From NCBI RefSeq assembly GCF_051020955.1, contig NW_027477521.1, forward strand, positions 1-64,000: a stretch of DNA of 64,000 nucleotides. Direction: 5' to 3'. The stretch is from Megalopta genalis (Eukaryota; Arthropoda; Insecta; Hymenoptera; Halictidae). Position 1 is the first letter of the stretch. Each line of letters starts with the position of its first letter. The position numbers and the translations under genes were made by a program. Below are positions 13,711 through 25,635 of the stretch, one piece after another. The notes beneath the pieces were generated by a model. It was not told the DNA's origin, made no database searches, and saw only the letters and a program-made list of their open reading frames with translations.

Positions 13711-15630
13711 GATTTGAAGCTAAGCCTTCTACTTCGCATTCATTTGAAGCTAAATCATTTGTTTCGCATGGATTTGAATCTAAGCATTGTACTTCGAATT
13801 GATTTGAAGCTAAATCATGTGTTTCGTATGGATTTGAAGCTGAACCTTCTACATCGCATTGATTTGAAGCTAAATCATGTGTCTCGCATGGAATTGAAGC
13901 TAGCTCGTTTGTTCCTACAGCTTTTGAAGCTATATCACTTATATCGCAAGTATTTGAAGCTTAATCATATGTTTCGCACGGATTTGAAGCTGAACCTACT
14001 ACATCGCATTGATTTGAAGCTAAATCTTGTGTATGGCATGGATTTGAAGCGAAACCTTCTACATCGCATTGATTTGAAGCTAAATCATATGTATCGCATG
14101 GATTTGAAGTTAACTCGTTTGTTTCGCATGCAGTTGTAGCTAAATAATGTTTATCACAAGTATTTGTAGTTAAACCATTTGTTTTGCATGGATTTGAAGC
14201 CAAGCCTTCTACTTCGCATTCATTTGAAGCTAAATCATTTGTTTCGCATGGATTTGAATCTAAGCCTTGTCCTTCGAATTGATTTGAATCTAAATCATGT
14301 GTGTCGTATGGATTTGAAGCTAAACCTTCTACTTCGCATTTATTTGAAGCTAAACCTTCTATATTCTATTGATTTGAAGCTAAACCATCTACCTCTTATT
14401 GATTTGAAGCTAAGCCTTCTACTTCGCATTCATTTGAAGCTAAATCATTTGTTTCGCATGGATTTGAATCTAAGCATTGTACTTCGAATTGATTTGAAGC
14501 TAAATCATGTGTTTCGTATGGATTTGAAGCTGAACCTTCTACATCGCATTGATTTGAAGCTAAATCATGTGTCTCGCATGGAATTGAAGCTAGCTCGTTT
14601 GTTCCTACAGCTTTTGAAGCTATATCACTTATATCGCAAGTATTTGAAGCTTAATCATATGTGTCGCACGGATTTGAAGCTGAACCTACTACATCGCATT
14701 GATTTGAAGCTAAATCTTGTGTATGGCATGGATTTGAAGCGAAACCTTCTACATCGCATTGATTTGAAGCTAAATCATATGTATCGCATGGATTTGAAGT
14801 TAACTCGTTTGTTTCGCATGCAGTTGTAGCTAAATAATGTTTATCACAAGTATTTGTAGTTAAATCATTTGTTTTGCATGGATTTGAAGCCAAGCCTTCT
14901 ACTTCGCATTCATTTGAAGCTAAATCATTTGTTTCGCATGGATTTGAATCTAAGCCTTGTCCTTCGAATTGATTTGAATCTAAATCATGTGTGTCGTATG
15001 GATTTGAAGCTAAACCTTCTACTTCGCATTTATTTGAAGCTAAACCTTCTATATTCTATTGATTTGAAGCTAAACCATCTACCTCTTATTGATTTGAAGC
15101 TAAGCCTTCTACTTCGCATTCATTTGAAGCTAAATCATTTGTTTCGCATGGATTTGAATCTAAGCATTGTACTTCGAATTGATTTGAAGCTAAATCATGT
15201 GTTTCGTATGGATTTGAAGCTGAACCTTCTACATCGCATTGATTTGAAGCTAAATCTTGTGTATGGCATGGATTTGAAGCGAAACCTTCTACATCGCATT
15301 GATTTGAAGCTAAATCATATGTATCGCATGGATTTGAAGTTAACTCGATTGTTTCGCATGCAGTTGTAGCTAAATAATGTTTATCACAAGTATTTGTAGT
15401 TAAACCATTTGTTTTGCATGGATTTGAAGCCAAGCCTTCTACTTCGCACTCATTTGAAGCTAACTCATTTGTTTCGCATGGATTTGAATCTAAGCCTTGT
15501 CCTTCGAATTGATTTGAATCTAAATCATGTGTGTCGTATGGATTTGAAGCTAAACCTTCTACTTCGCATTTATTTGAAGCTAAACCTTCTATATTCTATT
15601 GATTTGAAGCTAAACCATCTACCTCTTATT
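13711..15630. repeat. 690-bp higher-order repeat, two full copies and one short copy
   Basis: Copies start at 13711, 14401 and 15091. The first two are 690 bp (23 monomers). The third is about 540 bp and lacks exactly one 150-bp set of five monomers. All share the same order of units, including the CTATATTCTATTGATTTG and CTACCTCTTATTG variants. The clean loss of 150 bp supports 150 bp as the natural exchange unit of the array. Confidence 0.8.
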
Positions 15631-16699
15631 GATTTGAAGCTAAACCTTCTACATCGCATTGATTTGAAGATAAATCGTGCGTTTCGCATGGATTTGAAGC
15701 TAAATCGTTAGTTTCGCATGCAGTTGTAGCTAAATAATGTATATCACAAGTATTCGTAGCGAAACCATTTGTTTTGCATGGATTTGAAGCTACGCCTTCT
15801 ACTTCGCATTGATTTGAAGCTAAATCATGTGTTTCGCATGGAATTGAAGCAACCTCGTTTGTTCCTCCAGCTTTTCAAGCTATATCACTTATATCGCAAG
15901 TATTTGAAGCTAAATCATATGTGTCGCATGGATTTGAAGCTGAACCTTCTACATCGCATTGATTTGAAGCTAAATCTTGTGTTTCGCATGGACTTGAAGC
16001 TAACTCGATCGTTTCGCCTGTATTCGAAGCTATATCACTTATATCGCAAGTATTTGAAGCTAAATCATGTGTTACGCTTGAATTTGAAGCTAAACCTTCT
16101 ACATCGCATTGATTTGAAGCTAAATCATGTGTCTCGCATGGAATTGAAACTACCTCGTTTGTTCCTACAGCTTTTGAAGCTATATCACTTATATCGCAAG
16201 TATTTGAAGCTAAATCATATGTGTCGCATGGATTTGAAGCTGAACCTACTACATCGCATTGATTTGAAGCTAAATCTTGTGTATCGCATGGATTTGAAGC
16301 TTAACTTTCTACATCGCATTGATTTGAAGCTAAAGCATGTATATAGCATGGATTTGAAGCTAACTCGTTTGTTTCGCATGCAGTTGTAGCTAAATAATGT
16401 ATATCACAAGCATTTGTAGCTAAACCATTTGTTTTGCATGGATTTGAAGCTAAGCCTTCTACTTCGCATTCATTTGAAGCTAAATCATTTGTTTCGCATG
16501 GATTTGAATCTAAGTATTGTACTTCGAATTGATTTGAAGCTAAATCATGTGTTTCGTATGGATTTGAAGCTGAACCTTCTACATCGCATTGATTTGAAGC
16601 TAAATCATGTGTTTTGCATGGGTTTGATGCTAACTCGTTTGTTTCCCCTGCATTTGAAGCTATATGAGTTATATCAGGAGTATCTGATGCTAAATCATT

Positions 16700-18480
16700 T
16701 GTTTCGCATGGATTTGAAGCTAAACCTTCTACATCGCATTTATTTGAAGCTAAATCTTGTGTATCGCATGGATTTGAAGCTAAACCTTCTACATCGTATT
16801 GATTTGAAGCTAAATCATTTGTTTCGCATGGATTTGAATCTAAGCCTTGTCCTTCGAATTGATTTGAAGGTAAATCATGTGTTTCGAATGGATTTGAAGC
16901 TAAACCTTCTACATGGCATTGATTTGAAGCTAAATCTTGTGTATGGCATGGATTTGAAGCTAAACCTTCTACATCGCATTGATTTGAAGCTAAATCATGT
17001 GTCTCGCATGGAATTGAAGCTACCTCGTTTGTTCCTACAGCTTTTGAAGCTATATCACTTATATCGCAAGTATTTGAAGCTACATCATATGTGTCGCATG
17101 GATTTGAAGCTGAACCTACTACATTGCATTGATTTGAAGCTAAAGCATGTATATAGCATGGATTTGAAGCTGAACCTACTACATCGCATTGATTTGAAGC
17201 TAAATCATGTGTATCGCATGGATTTGAAGCTAAACCTTCTACATCGTATTGATTTGAAGCTAAGTCATTTGTTTCGCATGGATTTGAAGTTAACTCGTTT
17301 GTTTCGCATGCAGTTGTAGCTAAATAATGTATATCACAAGTATTTGTAGTTAAACCATTTGTTTCGCATGGATTTGAAGCTACGCCTTCTACTTCGCATT
17401 GATTTGAAGCTATACCATTTGTTTCGTATGGAATTGAAGCCACCTCGTTTGTTCCTCCAGCTTTTGAAGCTATATCACTTCTATCGCCAGTATTTGAAGC
17501 TAAATCATATGTGTCGCATGGATTTGAAGCTGAACCTTCTACATCGCATTGATTTGAAGCTAAATCTTGTGTATCGCATGGATTTAAAGCTAAACCTTCT
17601 ACATCACATTGATTTGCAGCTAAATCATGTGTTTCGCATGGATTTGAAGCTAACTCGTTCGTTGCGCATGCAGTTAAATCTAAATAACGTATATCACAAG
17701 TATGTGAAGCTAAACCATTTGATTCGCATGGGTTTGAAGCTAAGCCTTCTACTTCGCATTAATTGGAAGAAAAATCACGTGTTTTGCATGGATTTGAATC
17801 TATGCCTTGTCCTTCGAATTGATTTGATGCTAAATCATGTGTCTCGCATGGAATTGAAGCTACCTCGTTTGTTCCTACAGCTTTTGAAGCTATATCACTT
17901 ATATCGCAAGTATTTGAAGCTAAATCATATGTCTCGTATGGATTTGAAGCTGAACCTACTACATCGCATTGATTTGAAGCTAAATCATGTGTCTCGCATG
18001 GAATTGAAGCTACCTCGTTTGTTCCTACAGCTTTTGAAGCTATATCACTTATATCGCAAGTATTTGAAGCTAAATCATATGTGTCGCATGGATTTGAAGC
18101 TGAACCTACTACATCGCATTGATTTGAAGCTAAATCTTGTGTATCGCATGGATTTGAAGCTAAACCTTCCACATCGCATTGATTTGAAGCTAAATCATGT
18201 GTATCGCATGGATTTGAAGCTAACTCGTTAGTTTCGCATGCAGTTGTAGCTAAATAATGTATATCACAAGTATTTGTAGCTAAACCATTTGTTTCGCATG
18301 GATTTGAAGCTACGCCTTCTACTTCGCATTGATTTGAAGCTAAAGCATTCGTTTCGCATGGATTTGAATCTAAGCATTGTACTTCGATTTGATTTGAAGC
18401 TAAATCATGTGTTTCGTATGGATTTGAAGCTGAACCTTCTACATCGCATTGATTTGAAGCTAAATCATGTGTCTCGCATG
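16700..18480. repeat. 1.8-kb satellite block, first copy
   Basis: This matches 21107-22947. The spacing is about 4,407 bp at the left and 4,467 bp further right, because the second copy has a 60-bp (two-monomer) gain near 21,540-21,600. The part from about 17480 to 18290 is also present at 20297-21106. Shared rare units include the lone TATGTGAAGC variant and the CATTAATTGGAAGAAAAATC unit at about 17757. Confidence 0.75.
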
Positions 18481-20296
18481 GAATTGAAGCTACCTCGTTT
18501 GTTCCTACAGCTTTTGAAGCTATATCACTTATATCGCAAGTATTTGAAGCTAAATCATATGTGTCGCATGGATTTGAAGCTAAACCTTCTACATCGCATT
18601 GATTTGAAGCTAAATCATGTGTATCGCATGGATTTGAAGTTAACTCGTTTGTTTCGCATGCAGTTGTATCTAAATAATGTATATCACAAGTATTTGTAGT
18701 TAAACCATTTGTTTTGCATGGATTTGAAGCCAAGCCTTCTACTTCGCATTCATTTGAAGCTAAATCGTTTGTTTCGCATGGATTTGAATCTATGCCTTGC
18801 CCTTCGAATTGATTTGAAGCTAAATCATGTGTTTCGTATTGATTTGAAGCTAAACCTTCTACATCGCATTGATTTGAAGATAAATCGTGTGTTTCGCATA
18901 GATTTGAAGCTAACTCGTTAGTTTCGCAAGCAGTTGTAGCTAAATAATGTATATCACAAGTGTTTGTAGCTAAACCATTTTTTTCGCATGGATTTGAGGC
19001 TACGCCTTCTACTTCGCATTGATTTGAAGCTAAAGCATTTGTCTTGCATGGTATTGAAGCTACCTCGTTTGTTCCTCCTGCTTTTGAAGCTATATCACTT
19101 ATATCGCATGGATTTGAAGCTGATCCTACTACATCGCATTGATTTGAAGCTAAATCTAGTGTATCGCATGGATTTGAAGCAAACTATCTACATCGCATTG
19201 ATTTGAATCTTAATCATGTGTATCGCATGGATTTGAAGCTAATCCTTCTTCATCGCATTGATTTGCAGCTAAATCATGTGTTTCGCATGGATTTGAAGCT
19301 AACTCGTTCGTTGCGCATGCAGTTAAATCTAAATAACGTATATCACAAGTATGTGAAGCTAAACCATTTGATTCGCATGGATTTGAAGCTAAGCCTTCTA
19401 CTTCGCATTAATTGGAAGATAAATCACGTGTTTTGCATGGATTTGAAGCAAAACCTTCTACATCGCATTGATTTGAAGCTAAATCATGTGTTTCGCATGC
19501 AGTTGAAGATAATCATGTCTTTTACAAGTATTTGAATATGAACCATTTGAATCGCATTGATTTGAACCCGAGCCTTCTACTTCGCACTGATTTGCAGCTA
19601 AATAATGTGTCTCGCATGGATTTGAAGCAAAACCTTCTACATCGCAAATATTTGAAGCTAAATCATGTGTTACACTTGGATATGAAGCTAAACCTTCAAT
19701 ATCGCATTGATTTGAAGCTAAATCATGTGTATCGCATGGAATTGAAGGTACCTCGTTTGTTCCTACAGCTTTTGAAGCTATATCACTTATATCGCAAGTA
19801 TTTGAAGCTAAATCATATGTGTCGCATGGATTTGAAGCTGAACCTAATACATCGCATTGATTTGAAGCTAAATCTTGTGTATCGCATGGATTTGAAGCAA
19901 AACCTTCTACATCGCATTTATTTGAAGCTAAACCTTCTATATTCCATTGATTTGAAGCTAAACCATCTACCTGTTATAGATTTTAAGCAAACCTTCTACA
20001 TCGCATTGATTTGAAGATAAATCGTGTGTTTCGCATGGATTTGAAGCTAAACCTTCTACATTGCATTGATTTGCAGCTGATTCATGTGTTTCGCATGGAT
20101 TTGAAGCTAACTCGTTCGTTTCGCCTGTATTCGAAGCTATATCACTTATATCGCAAATATTTGAAGCTAAATCATGTGTTACACTTGGATATGAAGCTAA
20201 ACCTTCTACATCGCATTGATTTGAAGCTAAATCATGTGTGTCGCATGGAATTGAAGCTACCTCGTTTGTTCCTACAGCTTTTGAAGCTATATCACT

Positions 20297-21106
20297 TATA
20301 TCGCAAGTATTTGAAGCTAAATCATATGTGTCGCATGGATTTGAAGCTGAACCGTCTACATCGCATTGATTTGAAGCTAAATCTTGTGTATCGCATGGAT
20401 TTAAAGCTAAACCTTCTACATCACATTGATTTGCAGCTAAATCATGTGTTTCGCATGGATTTGAAGCTAACTCGTTCGTTGCGCATGCAGTTAAATCTAA
20501 ATAACGTATATCACAAGTATGTGAAGCTAAACCATTTGATTCGCATGGATTTGAAGCTAAGCCTTCTACTTCGCATTAATTGGAAGAAAAATCACGTGTT
20601 TTGCATGGATTTGAATCTATGCCTTGTCCTTCGAATTGATTTGATGCTAAATCATGTGTCTCGCATGGAATTGAAGCTACCTCGTTTGTTCCTACAGCTT
20701 TTGAAGCTATATCACTTATATCGCAAGTATTTGAAGCTAAATCATATGTCTCGTATGGATTTGAAGCTGAACCTACTACATCGCATTGATTTGAAGCTAA
20801 ATCATGTGTCTCGCATGGAATTAAAGCTACCTCGTTTGTTCCTACAGCTTTTGAAGCTATATCACTTATATCGCAAGTATTTGAAGCTAAATCATATGTG
20901 TCGCATGGATTTGAAGCTGAACCTACTACATCGCATTGATTTGAAGCTAAATCTTGTGTATCGCATGGATTTGAAGCTAAACCTTCCACATCGCATTGAT
21001 TTGAAGCTAAATCATGTGTATCGCATGGATTTGAAGCTAACTCGTTAGTTTCGCATGCAGTTGTAGCTAAATAATGTATATCACAAGTATTTGTAGCTAA
21101 ACCATT
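20297..21106. repeat. 0.8-kb satellite block, partial copy
   Basis: This is a copy of about 17480-18290 at a spacing of 2,817 bp. It is joined directly at about 21107 to the longer copy, so the same units occur again 1,650 bp further on. The arrangement is what repeated unequal exchange within a tandem array produces. Confidence 0.7.
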
Positions 21107-22947
21107 TGTTTCGCATGGATTTGAAGCTAAACCTTCTACATCGCATTTATTTGAAGCTAAATCTTGTGTATCGCATGGATTTGAAGCTAAACCTTCTACA
21201 TCGTATTGATTTGAAGCTAAATCATTTTTTTCGCATGGATTTGAATCTAAGCCTTGTCCTTCGAATTGATTTGAAGGTAAATCATGTGTTTCGAATGGAT
21301 TTGAAGCTAAACCTTCTACATGGCATTGATTTGAAGCTAAATCTTGTGTATGGCATGGATTTGAAGCTAAACCTTCTACATCGCATTGATTTGAAGCTAA
21401 ATCATGTGTCTCGCATGGAATTGAAGCTACCTCGTTTGTTCCTACAGCTTTTGAAGCTATATCACTTATATCGCAAGTATTTGAAGCTACATCATATGTG
21501 TCGCATGGATTTGATGCTGAACCTACTACATTGCATTGATTTGAAGCTAAATCTTGTGTATCGCATGGATTTGAAGCTAAACCTTCTACAACACATTGAT
21601 TTGAAGCTAAAGCATGTATATAGCATGGATTTGAAGCTGAACCTACTACATCGCATTGATTTGAAGCTAAATCATGTGTATCGCATGGATTTGAAGCTAA
21701 ACCTTCTACATCGTATTGATTTGAAGCTAAGTCATTTGTTTCGCATGGATTTGAAGTTAACTCGTTTGTTTCGCATGCAGTTGTAGCTAAATAATGTATA
21801 TCACAAGTATTTGTAGTTAAACCATTTGTTTCGCATGGATTTGAAGCTACGCCTTCTACTTCGCATTGATTTGAAGCTATACCATTTGTTTCGTATGGAA
21901 TTGAAGCCACCTCGTTTGTTCCTCCAGCTTTTGAAGCTATATCACTTCTATCGCCAGTATTTGAAGCTAAATCATATGTGTCGCATGGATTTGAAGCTGA
22001 ACCTTCTACATCGCATTGATTTGAAGCTAAATCTTGTGTATCGCATGGATTTAAAGCTAAACCTTCTACATCACATTGATTTGCAGCTAAATCATGTGTT
22101 TCGCATGGATTTGAAGCTAACTCGTTCGTTGCGCATGCAGTTAAATCTAAATAACGTATATCACAAGTATGTGAAGCTAAACCATTTGATTCGCATGGAT
22201 TTGAAGCTAAGCCTTCTACTTCGCATTAATTGGAAGAAAAATCACGTGTTTTGCATGGATTTGAATCTATGCCTTGTCCTTCGAATTGATTTGATGCTAA
22301 ATCATGTGTCTCGCATGGAATTGAAGCTACCTCGTTTGTTCCTACAGCTTTTGAAGCTATATCACTTATATCGCAAGTATTTGAAGCTAAATCATATGTC
22401 TCGTATGGATTTGAAGCTGAACCTACTACATCGCATTGATTTGAAGCTAAATCATGTGTCTCGCATGGAATTGAAGCTACCTCGTTTGTTCCTACAGCTT
22501 TTGAAGCTATATCACTTATATCGCAAGTATTTGAAGCTAAATCATATGTGTCGCATGGATTTGAAGCTGAACCTACTACATCGCATTGATTTGAAGCTAA
22601 ATCTTGTGTATCGCATGGATTTGAAGCTAAACCTTCCACATCGCATTGATTTGAAGCTAAATCATGTGTATCGCATGGATTTGAAGCTAACTCGTTAGTT
22701 TCGCATGCAGTTGTAGCTAAATAATGTATATCACAAGTATTTGTAGCTAAACCATTTGTTTCGCATGGATTTGAAGCTACGCCTTCTACTTCGCATTGAT
22801 TTGAAGCTAAAGCATTCGTTTCGCATGGATTTGAATCTAAGCATTGTACTTCGATTTGATTTGAAGCTAAATCATGTGTTTCGTATGGATTTGAAGCTGA
22901 ACCTTCTACATCGCATTGATTTGAAGCTAAATCATGTGTCTCGCATG
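21107..22947. repeat. 1.8-kb satellite block, second copy
   Basis: This is the partner of 16700-18480. It carries the private two-monomer gain mentioned there and diverges from the first copy at about 22947, where a CATGGATTTCAAGCTAACTC unit replaces the expected CATGGAATTGAAGCTACCTC unit. Confidence 0.75.
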
Positions 22948-24546
22948 GATTTCAAGCTAACTCGTTTGTTTCTTCTGCATTTGAAGCTACATCACTAATA
23001 TCGAGAGTATTTGAAGCTAAATCAATTGTTTCGCACAGAGTTGAAGCTAAACCATCTACATCGCATTGATTTGAAACTAAATCATGTGTTTCGCTTCGAT
23101 TTGAAGTCAAATCATGTGTTTCATCTGCATTTGAAGCTATATTACTTATATCGCAATTATCTGAAGCTAAATCATCTGTGTCGCTTGGATTTGCAGCTAA
23201 ACCTTCTACATCGCATTGATTTGAAGCTAAATCATGTGTTTCGCATGGATTTGAAGCTAACTCGTTCGTTTCGCCTGCAGTTGAACCTACATCACTTATA
23301 TCGCATTGATTTGAAGCTAAATCATGTGAGTCGCATGGATTTGAAGCTAACTCGTTCTTTTCCCAAGCAATTGTAGCTAAATGATGTATATCACAAGTAT
23401 TTGTAGCTAAATCATTTGTTTTGCATGGATTTGAAGCTAAGCCTTCTACTTCGCATTCATTTGAAGCTAAATCATTTGTTTCGCATGGATTTGAATATAA
23501 GCCTTGCCCTTCGAATTGATTTGAAGCTAAATCATGAGTTTCTCATGGATTTGAAGCTAAACCTTCTACATTGAATTGATTTGCAGCTGTGTCATGTGTT
23601 TCGCATGGATTTGAAGCTAACTCTATCGTTTCGCCTGTATTCGTAGCTATATCACTTTTATCGCAAGTATTTGAAGCTAATTCATGTGTTACGCTTGAAT
23701 TTGAAGCTAAACCTTCTACATCGCATTGATTTGAAGCTAAATCATGTGTCTCGCATGGAATTGAAACTACCTCGCTTGTTCCTACAGCTTTTGAAGCTAT
23801 ATCACTTATATCGCAAGTATTTGAAGCTAAATCATATGTGTCGCATGGATTTGAAGCTGAACCTACTACATCGCATTGATTTGAAGCTAAATCATGTGTA
23901 TCGCATGGATTTGAAGCTAAACCTTCTACATCGCATTGATTTGCAACTAAATCATGTGTTTCGCATGCAGTTGAAGCTAAATCATGTCTTTCACAAGTAT
24001 TTGAAGATGAACCATTTGAGTCGCATTGATTTGAACCCAAGCCTTCTACTTCGCACCTATTTGCAGCTAAATAATGTGTATCGCATGGATTTGAAGCTAA
24101 ACCTTCTACATCGCATTGATTTGAAGCTAAATTATTTGTTTCGCATGGATTTGAATATAAGCCTTGTCCTTCGAATTGATTTAAAGCTAAATCATGTGTT
24201 TCGTATGGATTTGAAGCTAAACCTTCTACATCGCATTGATTTGAAGCTAAATAATGTGTTTCGCATGGATTTGAAGCTAACTCGTTCGTTGCGCATGAAG
24301 TTAAATCTAAATAACGTATATCACAAGTATTTGAAGCTAAACCATTTGATTCGCATGGATTTGAAGCTAAGCCTTCTACTTCGCATTAATTGGAAGTTAA
24401 ATCACGTGTTTCGCATGGATTTGAAGCTAAACCTTCTACATCGCATTGATTTGAAGCTAAACCTTCTACATTCTATTGATTTGAAGCTAAACCTTCTTCA
24501 TCGCATTGATTTGCAGCTAAATTATGTGTTTCGCATGGATTTGAAG

Positions 24547-25360
24547 CTTCGCCTGCAGTTGAATCTACATCACTTTTATCGCTAGTATTTGAAGCTAAAT
24601 CATGTGTATCGCGTGGATTTTGAAGCTAACTCGTTTGATTAGTCTTCATTTGAAGCTATATCACTTACACCCCAAGTGTTTGAAGCTATATCATTTGTTT
24701 CGCATGGATTTGAAGCTAAACCTTCTACATCGAATTGATTTGCAGCTGAATCATGTGTTTCGCATGGATTTGAAGCTAACTCGTTCGTTTCGCCTGTATT
24801 TGAAGCTATATCATTTATATCGCAAGTATTTGAAGCTAAATCATGTGTTACGCTTGGATTTGAAGCTAAACCTTCTACATCGCATTGATTTGAAGCTAAA
24901 TTATTTGTTTCGCATGGATTTGAATCTAAGCCTTGTCCTTCGAATTGATTTGAAGCTAAATCATGTGTTTCGTATGGATTTGAAGCTAAACCTTATACAT
25001 CGCATTGATTTGAAGCTAAACCTTCTACATTCTATTGATTTGAAGCTAAACCTTCTATCTCTTATTGTTTTGAAGCTAAAACTTCTACATCGCATTGATT
25101 TGCAGCTAAATCATGTGTTTCGCATGGATTTGAAGCTAACTCGTTCGTTTCGCCTGCAGTTGAATCTACATCACTTTTATCGCTAGTATTTGAAGCTAAA
25201 TCATGTGTATCGCGTGGATTTTGAAGCTAACTCGTTTGATTAGTCTTCATTTGAAGCTATATCACTTACACCCCAAGTGTTTGAAGCTATATCATTTGTT
25301 TCGCATGGATTTGAAGCTAAACCGTCTTCATCGCATTGATTTGCAGCTAAATCATGTGTT
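24547..25360. repeat. 601-bp spaced duplication beside Element 1
   Basis: The segment from about 24547 (TCGCCTGCAGTTGAATCTAC) is repeated 601 bp on, at about 25148. Both copies include the frame-shifting GCGTGGATTTTGAAGC unit followed by GTTTGATTAGTC. Just left of 24547 a unit is shortened to GAAGCTTCGCCTG, an internal deletion of about 20 bp. Element 1 inserted about 50 bp beyond the right copy. Confidence 0.6.
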
Positions 25361-25404
25361 TCGCTTGGATTTGAAGCTAACTCGTTCGTTGCGCATGCAG
25401 TTAA

Positions 25405-25408
25405 ATAT
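25405..25408. other. Target-site duplication of Element 1, left (ATAT)
   Basis: The four bases before the TG of the 5' LTR are ATAT, repeated directly after the CA of the 3' LTR at 31122-31125. Removing the element and one ATAT restores a normal satellite unit (GTTAAATATAAATAACG, against the usual GTTAAATCTAAATAACG). This fixes both ends of the element. Confidence 0.9.
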
Positions 25409-25596
25409 TGTTACGGCGACTTGTCCAAATCAAGTCGCTGTAATGTGAAACTGCCCTGTTGTGAGCAACTCCTTAAAGAAAAATAGAAGAGAGGGGTTGC
25501 CACGGAGGTGTTTTATCAACGGACAATCGGAGAGTCGGGATCGGACCGTCGAGCGATCAACACCATCTAATTCAAAGATCTCTAACATATTCTAAT

Positions 25597-25602
25597 TCAG
25601 TT
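25597..25602 (+). promoter_or_regulatory. Possible Inr-type transcription start in the Element 1 LTR
   Basis: TCAGTT resembles the arthropod initiator (TCAKTY) used by many TATA-less insect retrotransposons. It lies 39 nt upstream of the first gag ATG. No clear TATA box is seen at the usual distance. This is inferred from the motif only. Confidence 0.4.
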
Positions 25603-25629
25603 GTATTATAGTTCGTGTTCTCTATTGTA

Positions 25630-25635
25630 AATAAA
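25630..25635 (+). promoter_or_regulatory. AATAAA polyadenylation signal in the LTR, abutting the gag ATG
   Basis: AATAAA is followed directly by ATG at 25636-25638. The copy that would act on the transcript 3' end is at 31079-31084 in the 3' LTR. Start codon and poly(A) signal touch, so the repeated R region would probably include both. How the 5' copy is ignored cannot be seen from sequence. Confidence 0.5.

Larger units (their letters stand above)
1..25408. repeat. 30-bp satellite array, block A
   Basis: This is continuous tandem DNA with a monomer of about 30 bp. Each monomer begins with the near-invariant core GATTTGAAGCTA. The remaining bases fall into classes such as AATCATGTGTTTCGCATG, AACCTTCTACATCGCATT, ACTCGTTTGTTTCGCCTG and TATCACTTATATCGCAAG. 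These recur in a loose order every five monomers (150 bp), sometimes every seven. The array is already under way at base 1, so its left edge lies outside the window. Long open frames occur on both strands only because the unit length is divisible by 3 and the consensus lacks stops in three frames. They are broken by scattered stops and 1-bp indels, for example the extra T in GGATTTTGAAG near 51, 1013 and 1953. No promoter, splice structure or non-repeat exon is visible. I treat the block as non-coding satellite. Confidence 0.95.

Noticed and set aside
1..25408. CRISPR array (about 30-bp repeats)
   Set aside because: Repeats are directly adjacent with no unique spacers, the whole unit recurs, and the context contains eukaryotic LTR retrotransposons.
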